From NCBI RefSeq assembly GCF_003113895.1, contig NZ_BDUD01000001.1:2500924-2564923 (forward strand): 64,000 nucleotides of DNA. Reading direction: 5' to 3'. The DNA is from Nostoc commune NIES-4072 (GTDB lineage Bacteria > Cyanobacteriota > Cyanobacteriia > Cyanobacteriales > Nostocaceae). Made by a program: the position numbers and the translations under genes. Below, piece by piece: positions 16,816 to 25,766 of the stretch; within the stretch, counting starts at the first letter, position 1, and each line of letters begins with the position of its first letter. The notes beneath the pieces are model-generated. The model searched no databases, was not told where the DNA came from, and saw only the letters and a program-made list of their open reading frames with translations.

Positions 16816-17442
16816 ATGGATCTTGGAGATTGCTACCGTTTACTAGGTTTGAGATCGGGAGCTTCTTTTGCTGACATCAAAGCGTCTTACCGACGATTGG
16901 CGCAGCAATATCATCCCGACATCAACCCAGATGACAACAAAGCCAAAGATAAGTTTATTGCGTTGACAGAGGCGTACAAACTCCTGCTGACTGTGGTATT
17001 GCCAGAGGAAACTGTGGCACATTCAACTCAGGTGTCAACATCTAGTGTGCGTGGTGAGACTAAGGCAACGCATAGACAGAAAACACCAGTAACAACGGTG
17101 ACAAGCCAAGAACCAGGGAAACCAAAGCCGCCTAATGTGCTGGAAATAGAAGAACGGCTCAAGTGGAAAACTTATGAGCAATTGCAGCGATTTTTGCAAG
17201 AAAGACGATTTCCGCAAGCGATCGCCCTGGCGGAAGCTTTAGCAGATCGTTTATCAACAGATGCAGAAGTCCGTCAATGGCTAGCGATCGCCTATCAAAT
17301 TTGGGGACGGGCGCTAATTTCCCAAAACCAGCTACTCAAAGCCAGAATTTATCTCAAAAAAGCTTTGAAGACAGACCCCCATAATAAAAGTCTCTGGTAT
17401 GAAGTGCAGCGAGATTTCCAACGATTAGAACAAATTTTTTAA
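16816..17442 (+). CDS. J-domain protein with C-terminal TPR-like helices
   Basis: A DnaJ-type co-chaperone of 208 residues that would stimulate the ATPase of an Hsp70 (DnaK). The J domain is residues about 4-60: DCYRLLGLRSGASFADIKAS, then YRRLAQQYHPDINPDDNKAK with the essential HPD. It lacks the Gly/Phe and zinc-finger regions of full DnaJ. After a basic linker (HRQKTPVTTVTSQEPGKPKP) the C-terminal part is helical and TPR-like (EALADRLSTDAEVRQWLAIA, RIYLKKALKTDPHNKSLWYE). Soluble. It follows clpP3 by 240 bases of repeats. The client protein is unknown. Confidence 0.85.
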   Translation: MDLGDCYRLLGLRSGASFADIKASYRRLAQQYHPDINPDDNKAKDKFIALTEAYKLLLTVVLPEETVAHSTQVSTSSVRGETKATHRQKTPVTTVTSQEPGKPKPPNVLEIEERLKWKTYEQLQRFLQERRFPQAIALAEALADRLSTDAEVRQWLAIAYQIWGRALISQNQLLKARIYLKKALKTDPHNKSLWYEVQRDFQRLEQIF

Positions 17443-17552
17443 AGCGTAATTAAACGTAAGATTAAACCTCACCGTCAATCCCTCTCCGAACCCACGGAGA
17501 GGGAAGCCGAAGGCAGGTTGAGGTTTTATATTGAATTTGACCCACTTACTTA
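17443..17552 (+). terminator. Imperfect palindrome after the J-domain gene
   Basis: AACCTCACC and GGTTGAGGTTTTAT (about 17464-17529) pair as an outer stem, and CCCTCTCCG with CGGAGAGGG as an inner stem. A short T-run follows. The position just after a stop codon suggests transcription termination, although the same kind of palindrome is also a common dispersed repeat in these genomes. The last bases, 17547-17552, are the target duplication of the IS. Confidence 0.4.
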
Positions 17553-19073
17553 GGGGTTGCTGAAAAAAAAGAAAAGGTTACAGTCTCTAGATTATCAGAC
17601 CAAAGAAAGATATTCAGGTGCAAGAGTTGAGGGTAAAATAACCCAAAATCCTTGCATCACCGTGACTAGCAGGACTAAAGTGTGTCATTAGTAACCATGT
17701 ACCGAAAGCAGGAGCAAACTACAATCCCACCAGAAAACTTTGAACTTCCGTTTGAAGGAAAATTATCAGAAGATAATCGTTGGGTAATTATGGCTGATTT
17801 AATACCGTGGGCGGAATTTGAAGAGGAATATTCTTCATTTTTTTCGGCAGAGATGGGAGCGCCAGCAAAATCATTTCGGGTGGCATTAGGCGCATTAATA
17901 ATCAAAGAAAAACTAGGAATAAGCGACAGAGAAACAGTAGAACAAATTAAAGAAAACCCTTATCTACAGTACTTCATAGGAATATCATCTTATATTAATG
18001 AAGCTCCATTTGATCCATCTATGCTAGTCCATTTTCGTGAAAGAATTAGTGCAGACTTAGTAAACAAAGTAAATCAAGAAACTGTTAAAAGGATGCTAGA
18101 GACAACATCTTCGACTTTAGCAACTGAATCAACTGAATCAACTGAATCAACTCAAAAAAAAATAGAAGAATTAGAAAAAGAAGATAACACGCCGAAAAAT
18201 CGGGGAAAATTAATATTAGATGCGACTTGTGCGCCAGCAGACATCAGCTATCCAACAGATTTCGAGCTATTAAATCAAGCAAGAAAACAGACAGAACGAA
18301 TAATAGACCTTCTTTATGAACAGATAAAAGGTACATTAGAGAAAAAACCAAGGACTTATCGGGAAATAGCGAGAAAAAACTACTTAGAAGTCGCTAAAAA
18401 ACGTCGTGTATCCCAAAAAGATAGGAAAAAAGCGATTAAAAAGCAGCTTCAATATATCAAAAGAAACTTATCTCATATTGACCAGCTAATCAGATCGGGA
18501 GCAACTCTAGAAAAACTAAGTACTAAACAATATAAAATGTTGCTTGTAGTTGTAGAAGTTTATCGTCAACAACTATGGTTGTATGAAAATAAAAAACAGA
18601 GTATTGATGACCGAATCGTTAGTTTAAGCCAACCACATATCCGCCCAATTGTCCGTGGAAAAGCTGGGAAAGCCGTGGAATTTGGGGCAAAATTATCAGC
18701 TAGTTATTTTGATGGGTATGTATTTTTAGACCATATTAGTTGGGATAATTTTAATGAATCAGGAGACTTAAAATCACAAGTAGAAGCATATAAAAACTAT
18801 ACTGGCTATTATCCAGAATCGGTTCATGTAGATAAAATTTATCGCACAAGAGAGAATAGAGCTTACTTTTCTAGTGATGAATCTTTCTACTCACCTGTCG
18901 CGGGTGTTTTATGCTTTTTTATGTCTATTTTTGAAAACTGCACCTTTTTTGCAGTTCCGTATAACTGAAAATTATGATTTTATTAGTTATAAACAAGAAA
19001 AGCTTATCTTTGATTTTGCTTGAATAACTAGTCAACCCTTAAGATTGCTTTTTCATACTTTTTCAGCAACCCC
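17553..19073 (+). mobile_element. Insertion sequence with intact ends, truncated transposase
   Basis: The ends are perfect inverted copies: GGGGTTGCTGAAAAA at the left (17553) and TTTTTCAGCAACCCC at the right (ending 19073). Direct flanks TACTTA (17547-17552 and 19074-19079) look like a 6-bp target duplication. If the terminal A/T belongs to the repeat, it would be 4 bp, ACTT. The single gene inside has lost its C-terminus. Intact ends plus duplication indicate a bona fide insertion, either of an already shortened copy or followed by internal deletion. It landed beside an older tnpB relic. Confidence 0.85.
17697..18968 (+). pseudogene. DUF772/DDE transposase, C-terminally truncated
   Basis: An IS5/IS1182-type transposase: the N-terminal DUF772-like domain (SFRVALGALIIKEKLGISDR, then PYLQYFIGISSYINEAPFDP, SMLVHFRERI), then the catalytic core with LILDATCAPADISYPTDFEL (first Asp region) and LSASYFDGYVFLDHISWDN. 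After HVDKIYRTRENRAYF the expected continuation, including the last acidic catalytic residue, is missing. Instead the frame runs 30 odd residues (SPVAGVLCFFMSIFENCTFF) to a stop. A GTG 5 codons upstream is also in frame. About 100 or more residues are absent compared with full-length relatives, so it should be inactive. Confidence 0.85.
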
Positions 19074-19095
19074 TACTTAGATTATCTTGAACGCA

Positions 19096-19126
19096 CCCCA
19101 TCTATAATCTTTGATTATAGATGGGG
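19096..19126 (-). repeat. Hairpin at the right end of a tnpB relic
   Basis: A 14-bp perfect stem, CCCCATCTATAATC with GATTATAGATGGGG, and a 3-base loop. It lies just beyond the tnpB-like stop codon on the minus strand and is flanked by GAACGCA on the outside, exactly as in the copy at 3157-3191, whose stem sequence differs. It is probably the structured right end of an IS200/IS605-type element. A terminator role for minus-strand transcripts is also possible. Confidence 0.55.
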
Positions 19127-19135
19127 ATTCTTTCG

Positions 19136-19417
19136 CTATGCAGCCACTAGACTACGCAGCGTTCCCAGAGTTACTGGCGTTCTCAGTGTGTCGTTAGAAC
19201 TTTTGCTTACGAACACTCTAGAAAAGGTTTTATCACCCATAATTAGGCAATACCAATACCTAGCACCGATATTGTAAGCTCCTGACAAATCACAATTATA
19301 TTGTTTACCGCTTTTGAAAACAGCGAGAGAATAATTATTTTTATTTCGTTTAACCTTGCCGCTTCCATCAAAAGCATAAGCACTGGTATATTTGGGATTA
19401 ATAGCTTCAATCCAAAA
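19136..19417 (-). pseudogene. TnpB (IS200/IS605-type) C-terminal relic
   Basis: Ninety-three residues remain: WIEAINPKYTSAYAFDGSGK, VKRNKNNYSLAVFKSGKQYN, then CDLSGAYNIGARYWYCLIMG and the tail ending RTPVTLGTLRSLVAA. The D-L-S-x-A-x-N-I-G-A-R-Y segment contains the third RuvC-type acidic residue of TnpB, an RNA-guided nuclease. The zinc-ribbon cysteines seen in many TnpB proteins are not present in this stretch. Everything upstream is missing, and the cut end abuts the stop codon of the aminotransferase gene at 19418. Confidence 0.75.
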
Positions 19418-20620
19418 TTAGTGTCGCCATCCGCGCAACACTGCTCCTAATGTAGCGATTCCCTCAACAATATTCTGAGTTGGCTGAAAGCTAAAAGCTA
19501 ACCTGATCGCATCATCCCCCTGTCCATTAGTGTAGCAGCGAGTCCCTGGTAGAAAACTGACACCGTGTTCACTGGCAGCCATTAGAAGTGCTTTGGCGCT
19601 AATGTATGAGGGCAATTTACACCAAACGAAGAAGCCGCCATCGGGACGCTTTGCAACTACATCACTGGGAAACTCTTGAGCGATCGCTTCTAACAACAAA
19701 TTGCACTTATGCTTGTAGCAGGCAATTAACTCCTGAATGTGATTCTCTAATTTGCCTGTGGCACAATAGCGGGCAACGACATGACTGACAAATGGCCCCA
19801 CCGGCCCCTCACTTTTGAACATTGCCAGCCGCTCAATAATCGCTGGATCGCCACAAGCCCATCCCAACCTGATACCGGGCGCAATAATTTTCGAGAAGGT
19901 ACTCACATATAATACCCACCCTTCCTTGTCGAGGGTTGCCAAGGGGGGCACAATTTCCCCTTGGAAACGCAAATCGCTATAAGCATCGTCTTCCACCACC
20001 AGCACGCCATATTCAGCCGCTAATGCTACCAATTTTTGACGGCGAAATAACGGCATAGTAGTGCCTGTGGGATTGTGAAAGGTGGGGATGGTGTAAATAA
20101 ACCGGGATCGGATGCCCTGCTTCTTCAAATCGCTCAATGTTACTTCTAGGGCATCTACATCCATCCCCAATTCATCCACAGGAATGGTAATTATGCGTGC
20201 GCCAGCTTGGACAAATCTCACAACTACTCCCAGAAAGGTTGGGCCTTCCACAATTACCACATCACCAGGTTCGACAAACACATCTGGTAGCAAGCCCAAA
20301 ATCTGACCAGAACCATAGCCAATGATTAGGCGATCGCGATCGGTAGTGATTCCTTTAGCCTGCAAACGGAGGATAATTTGCTCGTATAGTTGAGCTGAAG
20401 GTGGGCCGTAATTGAGAGCGAGGGGAGCCTCTTCTGCCAGCACAGCAGCACTTGCAGTAGCCAAGTGAGCATGAGGAAAGAGAATTGGATCAGCTAGACC
20501 GTAAGTAAAGCTGACAGTGGTAATTTTGGTTAACTCTGTACTGTAGGTTGGTGGTGCGATGTTTCTAGCCCGTTCGGCGAACAAATCAGTAATTCGGTAA
20601 GCAGGGGTAGTGGCAGCCAT
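19418..20620 (-). CDS. PLP-dependent aminotransferase, class I/II (MocR-like without HTH)
   Basis: A fold-type I aminotransferase of about 400 residues. Signature regions are DRLIIGYGSGQILGLLPDVF (cofactor loop), YTIPTFHNPTGTTMPLFRRQ, VLVVEDDAYSDLRF (Asp binding the pyridine nitrogen) and YVSTFSKIIAPGIRLGW with the Schiff-base lysine in SFSK-like 'TFSK'. It resembles 2-aminoadipate or valine-pyruvate aminotransferases and the enzymatic half of MocR regulators, but lacks the GntR-type DNA-binding domain. I choose the ATG at 20620 (MAATTPAYRITDLF). A longer in-frame start at 20668 adds 16 residues without homology. The substrate is undetermined. Its 3' end touches a tnpB relic. Confidence 0.85.
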   Translation of the reverse strand: MAATTPAYRITDLFAERARNIAPPTYSTELTKITTVSFTYGLADPILFPHAHLATASAAVLAEEAPLALNYGPPSAQLYEQIILRLQAKGITTDRDRLIIGYGSGQILGLLPDVFVEPGDVVIVEGPTFLGVVVRFVQAGARIITIPVDELGMDVDALEVTLSDLKKQGIRSRFIYTIPTFHNPTGTTMPLFRRQKLVALAAEYGVLVVEDDAYSDLRFQGEIVPPLATLDKEGWVLYVSTFSKIIAPGIRLGWACGDPAIIERLAMFKSEGPVGPFVSHVVARYCATGKLENHIQELIACYKHKCNLLLEAIAQEFPSDVVAKRPDGGFFVWCKLPSYISAKALLMAASEHGVSFLPGTRCYTNGQGDDAIRLAFSFQPTQNIVEGIATLGAVLRGWRH

Positions 20621-21140
20621 AAAAAGTTTAAAATTGGAAGTCACAGTAGAGAACACACAAGAAAGCAATTAGCGAAAAGTCAGATTGGAGGAAGCCTTCA
20701 ATCTGTTAGCGTAGCGTGGGAACAAGCATCACTTTTCAACAAAATGGGGGTCTTAAACTTTCGTTAGTCACCCAGAATTTATGGTGGATTCTAGCTGCTG
20801 ACGGATGTATTCTTCCTTATAACATGGGCATTGGGGACAAGGGGAAAGACTTGTTGCAATGTTGCAAGTTCTCACAAGTCACCTTGTCACCTTGTCCCCT
20901 TGTCTCCCCTGCTTCCTCATCTCCCTCATCCCCCTCATCTTCCCCACTCCCCATTTATAAGCAATTAACTGCCAATATATTAAATATTCATCTAATTGCG
21001 TCACAATTAATACTGCCACCAAAATTCATTGATAAACTACAATCTCTTATAGGTCTACTGTAGTCAGGGACAGCCAATTGTGGCACCTTGAATCTTAGTG
21101 GCTAGAAGCACCTTGGAGCGGGAATAAAGGAACTTCCACT
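20621..21140. other. Non-coding gap with heptamer-like repeats
   Basis: About 520 bases between divergent genes. A frame from 20716 to 21063 is open, but its protein (LSPCPLVSPASSSPSSPSSS) is just translation of tandem CTCCC/TCATC-type repeats around 20880-20950, so I do not call a gene. A G-rich arm (GGGCATTGGGGACAAGGGG, 20824-) precedes the C-rich arm, as in other repeat pairs of the window. Promoters for both flanking genes should be here. Confidence 0.6.
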
Positions 21141-23135
21141 ATGCTGATTTGCCCTCAGTGTAAATTTGAAAATCCCAATAGCAATAAATTCTGTCAAAGC
21201 TGTGGCATGTCCCTGACCCACAAGGTCTGTCCTGAATGCAGTACCGATGATGTACCTGTGAATGCACTACGTTGTCATAACTGTGGCACGGAATGTGGAA
21301 CAGTGTTTTGGGCAATTATTGCTAAGGAAACGACTGCGAAAGCTTTGGGAGTAGAGGAAGATGTGGCAGAAAAGGGAGATGAGGGAGATGAGGGAGCAAT
21401 ATCTTCTTCATCTTCTCTATTCGCTAGTTCTCAGATTGCACCAGGCTCCTATTTAGACTCTCAAGAGCGCTATCAATTGTTAGATCCGCTACCTGCTCAA
21501 ACGGAAACTGACACCATTACTGATGTTGGTGTGAGAGTTCTAGACTGCCAGCCGTATCAAATATCACCCATTGAGGCAATACTAGCAAGTCAACAATCAG
21601 ATTTACTAACGCCATCAGTGGAAGCAAATAGAATTCCTCATCTTGCTAAACTTTATATTGCATTACAATACCAAGGTCAGCCGGGGATACCGCCGATTCA
21701 CGATGCATGGCAGCAGGGAAATATGCAGATAGTCATAATCGAAGACCGCTCACATTGGCAGCTTTTACTCGATTTATGGCAAGAAGAAACCACAAGTTCG
21801 TTAAAAATTTTACACTGGTGTTATGAAATGACCCAACTTTGGGCGTTATTGGAACCAGTAGGTTGTCGTCAGAGCCTTTTAGATTTGTCGAACTTGCGAT
21901 TGGATGAAGACCAAACGCTGGCACTACAAAGGTTGTATGTGGAATCATCCAATTCTTTGCCTGTCATCGAGTCGCCAGAAGATGCTGAAAGCGAAACATC
22001 TGCTATTCCAGAGCAACCGTTAACCATTCAAGCTTTAGGGCGGGTTTGGCAAGCGCTATTTAGGCAATCTCAACGCACTCAATTTGGCCCTGTAGTCCAA
22101 CTGTTGGGGGATTTAGAGATAGGTAAGATTCAGACGATGGCACAATTGCGATCGCGTTTGGAGGAAATCTCTATTGAACTGGAAGCACTACCAAGCGCAA
22201 CTTTACCCCCAATAAAGGAGAAAAATACTGCTGTGCCAATTATCCCACAATCAGATGAGCCAGAAAAATCAGAAAGCAAAATTGATGATATGCCAACTGT
22301 TGTGCTGGCGATGCAGTTAAGTAGCTTAGAAGATGCGGGACGCACAGATGTAGGGCGTCAACGTCATCATAATGAAGACTACTTTGGCATTGAAACCAAA
22401 ATTCAAAAGCTGGAGTCGCCCAAAAGTCGAGTCTTGGAAGGGCATGGTTTGTATATTCTCTGTGATGGGATGGGTGGACATGCTGGCGGCGAGATAGCCA
22501 GTAAGTTAGGAGTCGACACCCTAAGGCAATACTTTCAAGAACACTGGATTACTAACCAACTGCCAACAGAAGATAGTATTCGTGAGGCAGTGTTTTTAGC
22601 TAATGAGGCGATTTACAAGCTCAATCAACAAGATGCCCGTTCTGGAGTTGGGCGCATGGGTACAACTCTGGTAATGCTCTTAATTCAAGATACTCAAGTA
22701 GCAGTTGCTCATGTGGGAGATAGCCGTCTCTATCGCTTGACACGCAAGCGGGGACTAGAACAAGTCACAGTAGATCACGAAGTTGGGCAACGGGAAATTA
22801 CACGCGGAGTGGAAGCAAGCATAGCTTACGCCCGCCCAGATGCCTACCAACTCACCCAAGCTTTGGGGCCTCGTGACGAAAACTCGATTAATCCCGATGT
22901 GGATTTTTTTGAGATTAATGAAGATACTCTTCTGTTATTGGTATCGGACGGTCTATCAGATAATGATTTAATAGAAACCCATTGGCAGACTCACTTAGAA
23001 CCCTTACTGAGTTCTGGCGTTAACTTAGAACAGGGCGTTATAGACTTAATTGATTTAGCGAACCAACACAATGGTCACGACAATATTACTGGTATACTTA
23101 TTCGGGCAAAAGTACGCCCAAATCTGGAAAGTTAA
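21141..23135 (+). CDS. Zinc-ribbon PP2C-type Ser/Thr phosphatase
   Basis: A 664-residue protein phosphatase. N-terminus: a double zinc ribbon, CPQCKFENPNSNKFCQSCG then CPECSTDDVPVNALRCHNCG (residues 4-49). A middle region (about 100-390) has no clear family. The C-terminal PP2C domain (about 395-660) has RTDVGRQRHHNEDYFGIE, LYILCDGMGGHAGGEIAS, VAVAHVGDSRLYRL and HNGHDNITGILI, keeping all metal-binding aspartates. Residues about 75-95 (EKGDEGDEGAISSSSS) come from an in-frame GGGAGATGA-type DNA repeat. The FHA-kinase gene follows about 200 bases on in the same direction, suggesting a phosphatase-kinase pair. Soluble, cytoplasmic. Confidence 0.9.
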   Translation: MLICPQCKFENPNSNKFCQSCGMSLTHKVCPECSTDDVPVNALRCHNCGTECGTVFWAIIAKETTAKALGVEEDVAEKGDEGDEGAISSSSSLFASSQIAPGSYLDSQERYQLLDPLPAQTETDTITDVGVRVLDCQPYQISPIEAILASQQSDLLTPSVEANRIPHLAKLYIALQYQGQPGIPPIHDAWQQGNMQIVIIEDRSHWQLLLDLWQEETTSSLKILHWCYEMTQLWALLEPVGCRQSLLDLSNLRLDEDQTLALQRLYVESSNSLPVIESPEDAESETSAIPEQPLTIQALGRVWQALFRQSQRTQFGPVVQLLGDLEIGKIQTMAQLRSRLEEISIELEALPSATLPPIKEKNTAVPIIPQSDEPEKSESKIDDMPTVVLAMQLSSLEDAGRTDVGRQRHHNEDYFGIETKIQKLESPKSRVLEGHGLYILCDGMGGHAGGEIASKLGVDTLRQYFQEHWITNQLPTEDSIREAVFLANEAIYKLNQQDARSGVGRMGTTLVMLLIQDTQVAVAHVGDSRLYRLTRKRGLEQVTVDHEVGQREITRGVEASIAYARPDAYQLTQALGPRDENSINPDVDFFEINEDTLLLLVSDGLSDNDLIETHWQTHLEPLLSSGVNLEQGVIDLIDLANQHNGHDNITGILIRAKVRPNLES

Positions 23136-23337
23136 AAAAAATGGGGGATGGGGCATAGGGCATGGGGCATGGGTAATAAGAAGAAAGAACAATCACCAAT
23201 TCTCAATAGACATGTCAGCGAATTAACCTCAAAACCTTATAAATCAAGGGTTAAAAGTCAAGGTTTAAAAGCTAATTTACGGATAAGTTTAATGCCCAAT
23301 GCCCAATCCCTAATCCTCTTAACTTGTAGGTTGTATT
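23136..23337. repeat. Heptamer repeats between phosphatase and kinase genes
   Basis: A G-rich arm with GGGCATA/GGGCATG units (about 23146-23172) and, 120 bases later, a C-rich arm (AATGCCCAATGCCCAATCCC, about 23290-23310) are inverted relative to each other. The middle is AT-rich and not coding. Same architecture as at 16576 and 24605. Confidence 0.6.
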
Positions 23338-24603
23338 GTGGTTAGTCTGACTTTGTTAGAACCGCAACAGAAAACGCCCCTCCAGCAGTGGTGCTTTGAG
23401 AACTCTTCCATAATTCGGATTGGTCGAGCGGTAGATAATCATGTTGTTTTAACTGATAGTTTAGTTTCGCGTTATCATCTAGAACTGAGACACGATTCTG
23501 CCGACAATGGCGGTGGTTGGCGGCTGATTAGTCAGGGTACTAATGGGACTTTCCTCAACGGTGTCCTTGTAATTCAGAGTCCGTTACCAGATAATTCATT
23601 GTTGCAACTGGCACAGGGAGGCCCAATACTGAAATTCCAAATTCAGGATGTAACAGTACTGGAAAGTGGTGTGCGATCGCAACAGTTGCAAGAAACAGAA
23701 GAAAACGCCGTTGCAACACTGCATTCAGCCCAAGGTAGATACACTTGCACCCATGAAGGCAATTCCCCAAACAATCTCTTTTGCATCCACTGCGGCCAAC
23801 CTCTCTCAGTACAACAGAAAATTCGCCATTATCAAGTGTTGCGAACTCTCGGACAAGGAGGTATGGGTACTACTTATCTCGCTTGGGATGCGGCTGGTCA
23901 AGTTGCGGGTATGCCACAATTGCTGGTGTTGAAGCAAATGAATGCTGATATGGTAAAAATTGCCAAAGCTCAAGAATTATTTGAGCGAGAGGCGTATACT
24001 CTCAAATCCCTTAACCATCCAGGAATTCCCAAGTATTACGACTTCTTTGTAGAAGACGGAAAAAAATACTTAGCAATGGAACTAATCCACGGACAAGATT
24101 TAGAGAGACGTGTCTATACTACTGGGCCAGTTACACCAAGCCAAGCGATCGCTTGGATGATCCAAACCTGCGATATCTTAGACTATCTTCATAGCCAAGA
24201 GCCGCCACTGATTCACCGCGATATTAAACCCGCCAACTTAATGGTGCGAAATTCAGTAAATCGCATAGTGGTGCTAGATTTTGGCGCAGTTAAGGAAATT
24301 GGCACAGCCCCCGGTACTCGGATTGGTGCAGAAGGTTACTGCGCTCCTGAGCAAGAACGAGGACAACCTTTAACTCAATCTGATTTGTATGCAATTGGGC
24401 CAACGTTGATTTTTCTGCTCACAGGCGAAAACCCTTTCAAGTATTACCGCCAACGAGGGCGAAACTTCAGATTTGATGTGGCAAAAGTTCCCACCATTAG
24501 TTCCCAATTAAGAGATATCATTGATCGCGTTACAGAACCATTACCACGCGATCGCTATCAAACTGCAAAGGAATTAGCTGGGGCGTTAGCTGGTTGCCAA
24601 TAG
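23338..24603 (+). CDS. FHA-domain Ser/Thr protein kinase
   Basis: A 421-residue Hanks-type kinase. Residues about 20-110 form an FHA phosphothreonine-binding domain (IIRIGRAVDNHVVLTDSLVS, then RYHLEL and TNGTFLNGVLV). Next is a small cysteine segment (CTHEGNSPNNLFCIHCGQPL). The kinase domain (about 160-420) has the Gly loop LGQGGMGTTYLAWD, Lys in VLKQMN, HRDIKPANLMV and DFGAVKEIG, followed by EGYCAPEQERGQPLTQSDLY. No membrane span follows, so it should be soluble. The start is GTG at 23338, as no in-frame ATG precedes the FHA domain. It probably works opposite the PP2C phosphatase encoded just upstream. Confidence 0.9.
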   Translation: MVSLTLLEPQQKTPLQQWCFENSSIIRIGRAVDNHVVLTDSLVSRYHLELRHDSADNGGGWRLISQGTNGTFLNGVLVIQSPLPDNSLLQLAQGGPILKFQIQDVTVLESGVRSQQLQETEENAVATLHSAQGRYTCTHEGNSPNNLFCIHCGQPLSVQQKIRHYQVLRTLGQGGMGTTYLAWDAAGQVAGMPQLLVLKQMNADMVKIAKAQELFEREAYTLKSLNHPGIPKYYDFFVEDGKKYLAMELIHGQDLERRVYTTGPVTPSQAIAWMIQTCDILDYLHSQEPPLIHRDIKPANLMVRNSVNRIVVLDFGAVKEIGTAPGTRIGAEGYCAPEQERGQPLTQSDLYAIGPTLIFLLTGENPFKYYRQRGRNFRFDVAKVPTISSQLRDIIDRVTEPLPRDRYQTAKELAGALAGCQ

Positions 24604-24604
24604 G

Positions 24605-24700
24605 GAGGAGGACTGGGGACTGGGTATTAGGGAATAGGGACTGAGTGTTAGCAGTTAAAAGAATTATTTCCTAGTCCCCAGTCCCCAGTACCCATTCCCT
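24605..24700. repeat. Heptamer repeat pair with a conserved 27-bp core
   Basis: A G-rich arm (GGAGGACTGGGGACTGGG...) is followed by a core at 24648-24674 beginning TTAGCAGTTAAAAG and ending ATTTCCTAG, then a C-rich arm (TCCCCAGTCCCCAGTACCC). The exact reverse complement of the 27-bp core sits at 45642-45668, also between a G-rich and a C-rich arm. The element separates two convergent genes. Confidence 0.75.
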
Positions 24701-24917
24701 ATTCCTCATCCCAAGTCTCTACAGCTAGCAATTCACTAACTGGGTCTTGCATACTAAAGCCAAAGTCAAGCAGTTCCTGTTTCCAGTGCTGCCATTCATT
24801 ACCGTAGAGCAAAGCGATTTTCCAGATGCTATCGCTTGGCTTGATAATGTTCGATTCTATGAGTGATTGCACATTGCGCTGCAATTTCACCATTGGGTGA
24901 ATCACTTGCTGAGTCAT
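24699..24917 (-). CDS. Hypothetical protein, 72 aa
   Basis: Function not recognised. A short soluble protein starting MTQQVIHPMVKLQRNVQSLI with a helical N-terminus and a Trp-rich centre (IWKIALLYGNEWQHWKQELL). It has the amino-acid balance of a true small protein and is oriented against the kinase gene. It has no RBS of note. The 3' end lies within the C-rich repeat arm. Coding is likely but unproven. Confidence 0.55.
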   Translation of the reverse strand: MTQQVIHPMVKLQRNVQSLIESNIIKPSDSIWKIALLYGNEWQHWKQELLDFGFSMQDPVSELLAVETWDEE

Positions 24918-25766
24918 AACCTCGATTGAATTCAGATTTTGTTGGTAAATACTTAATTAAAACTGCTTTCCATTCTGCAATTGTTGCTGGATCGTAGAGT
25001 GGTGTAATTTTGGTAAAGCTAGTCTTAACTTTTTAACTATACCATAACAAACTCTACTAAATTACTAGTAAATTCGCTTTTGTACGGTAATTACCACCAC
25101 AAAACTCTAAATTCACCAAGTAGTCCTTAAACTTTTTGCAGAACCTGGGCAATGGTTCAGGGGATAAGGATTAAAGGCTAAAGGGGTAAAGGATGCTTTT
25201 GTTTCCCCTTTTCCTTTTAACCTTTAGCCGTCTTCTTTTTCGTTGTAACCTTTATCTATTGTAGACGGCGAGCAAAATAATTAGTCGTCTGGGAAGTTGC
25301 ACTATGTAGTGTGACTGAGGACGACTGGTAAAATTTTATTTTGTTGAATCACGAAAAATATGTGTGCTTGTTGAATAACTATAGGACACGGGCTAGTTTG
25401 AAAGTTTTTGACTAACAGGTAAATTTGCAATTGAGTAGAAATATCTACTGTTTCTATTTATTTAAACGTTATTTACAATATCGCAAACATCTAACTTTAG
25501 GCTGAATAATCGCAAATCTTTATATAATCTTAATTTTCCGCCCAGTAAATAAGACTTGGAGAGCGATGCCTACGGCGGTAAACTACGCATAGCGAAATTG
25601 TCGGTACAGCATAAGCTCACCATAAAGCTTCCTTGTCTTCAGAGTCAGCATTTGAAGTTTGTATAAAACGCTTCTCGCCAAAATGATAACTTTTGTGAGA
25701 TAGTGGGTATCTTAAAAATAGCAATAATGCTATTACCTAAGTATTTACCACAGGATATATCGAAGT
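24918..25766. other. Long gap without a recognised gene
   Basis: About 850 bases. Visible items are a G-rich/C-rich repeat pair at about 25150-25235 (AAGGCTAAAGGGGTAAAGG facing CCTTTAACC), and a GC-rich dispersed repeat at 25562-25600 (GAGCGATGCCTACGGCGG). The rest is AT-rich with stops in all frames. I find no tRNA-like cloverleaf. A small non-coding RNA cannot be excluded. Confidence 0.55.

Noticed and set aside
19136..19417. tnpB relic as the start of a functional small gene
   Set aside because: The frame lacks a start codon and all but the last RuvC acidic motif, and the left part is cut at the neighbour's stop codon.
20716..21063. Open frame of 115 codons upstream of the PP2C gene
   Set aside because: Its Ser/Pro-rich protein is translation of C-rich tandem DNA repeats and there is no family resemblance or credible ribosome site.
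24918..25766. Possible tRNA or structured RNA gene in the long gap
   Set aside because: No TTCGA-type T-loop with acceptor-stem pairing found; remaining structure is explained by repeat arms.
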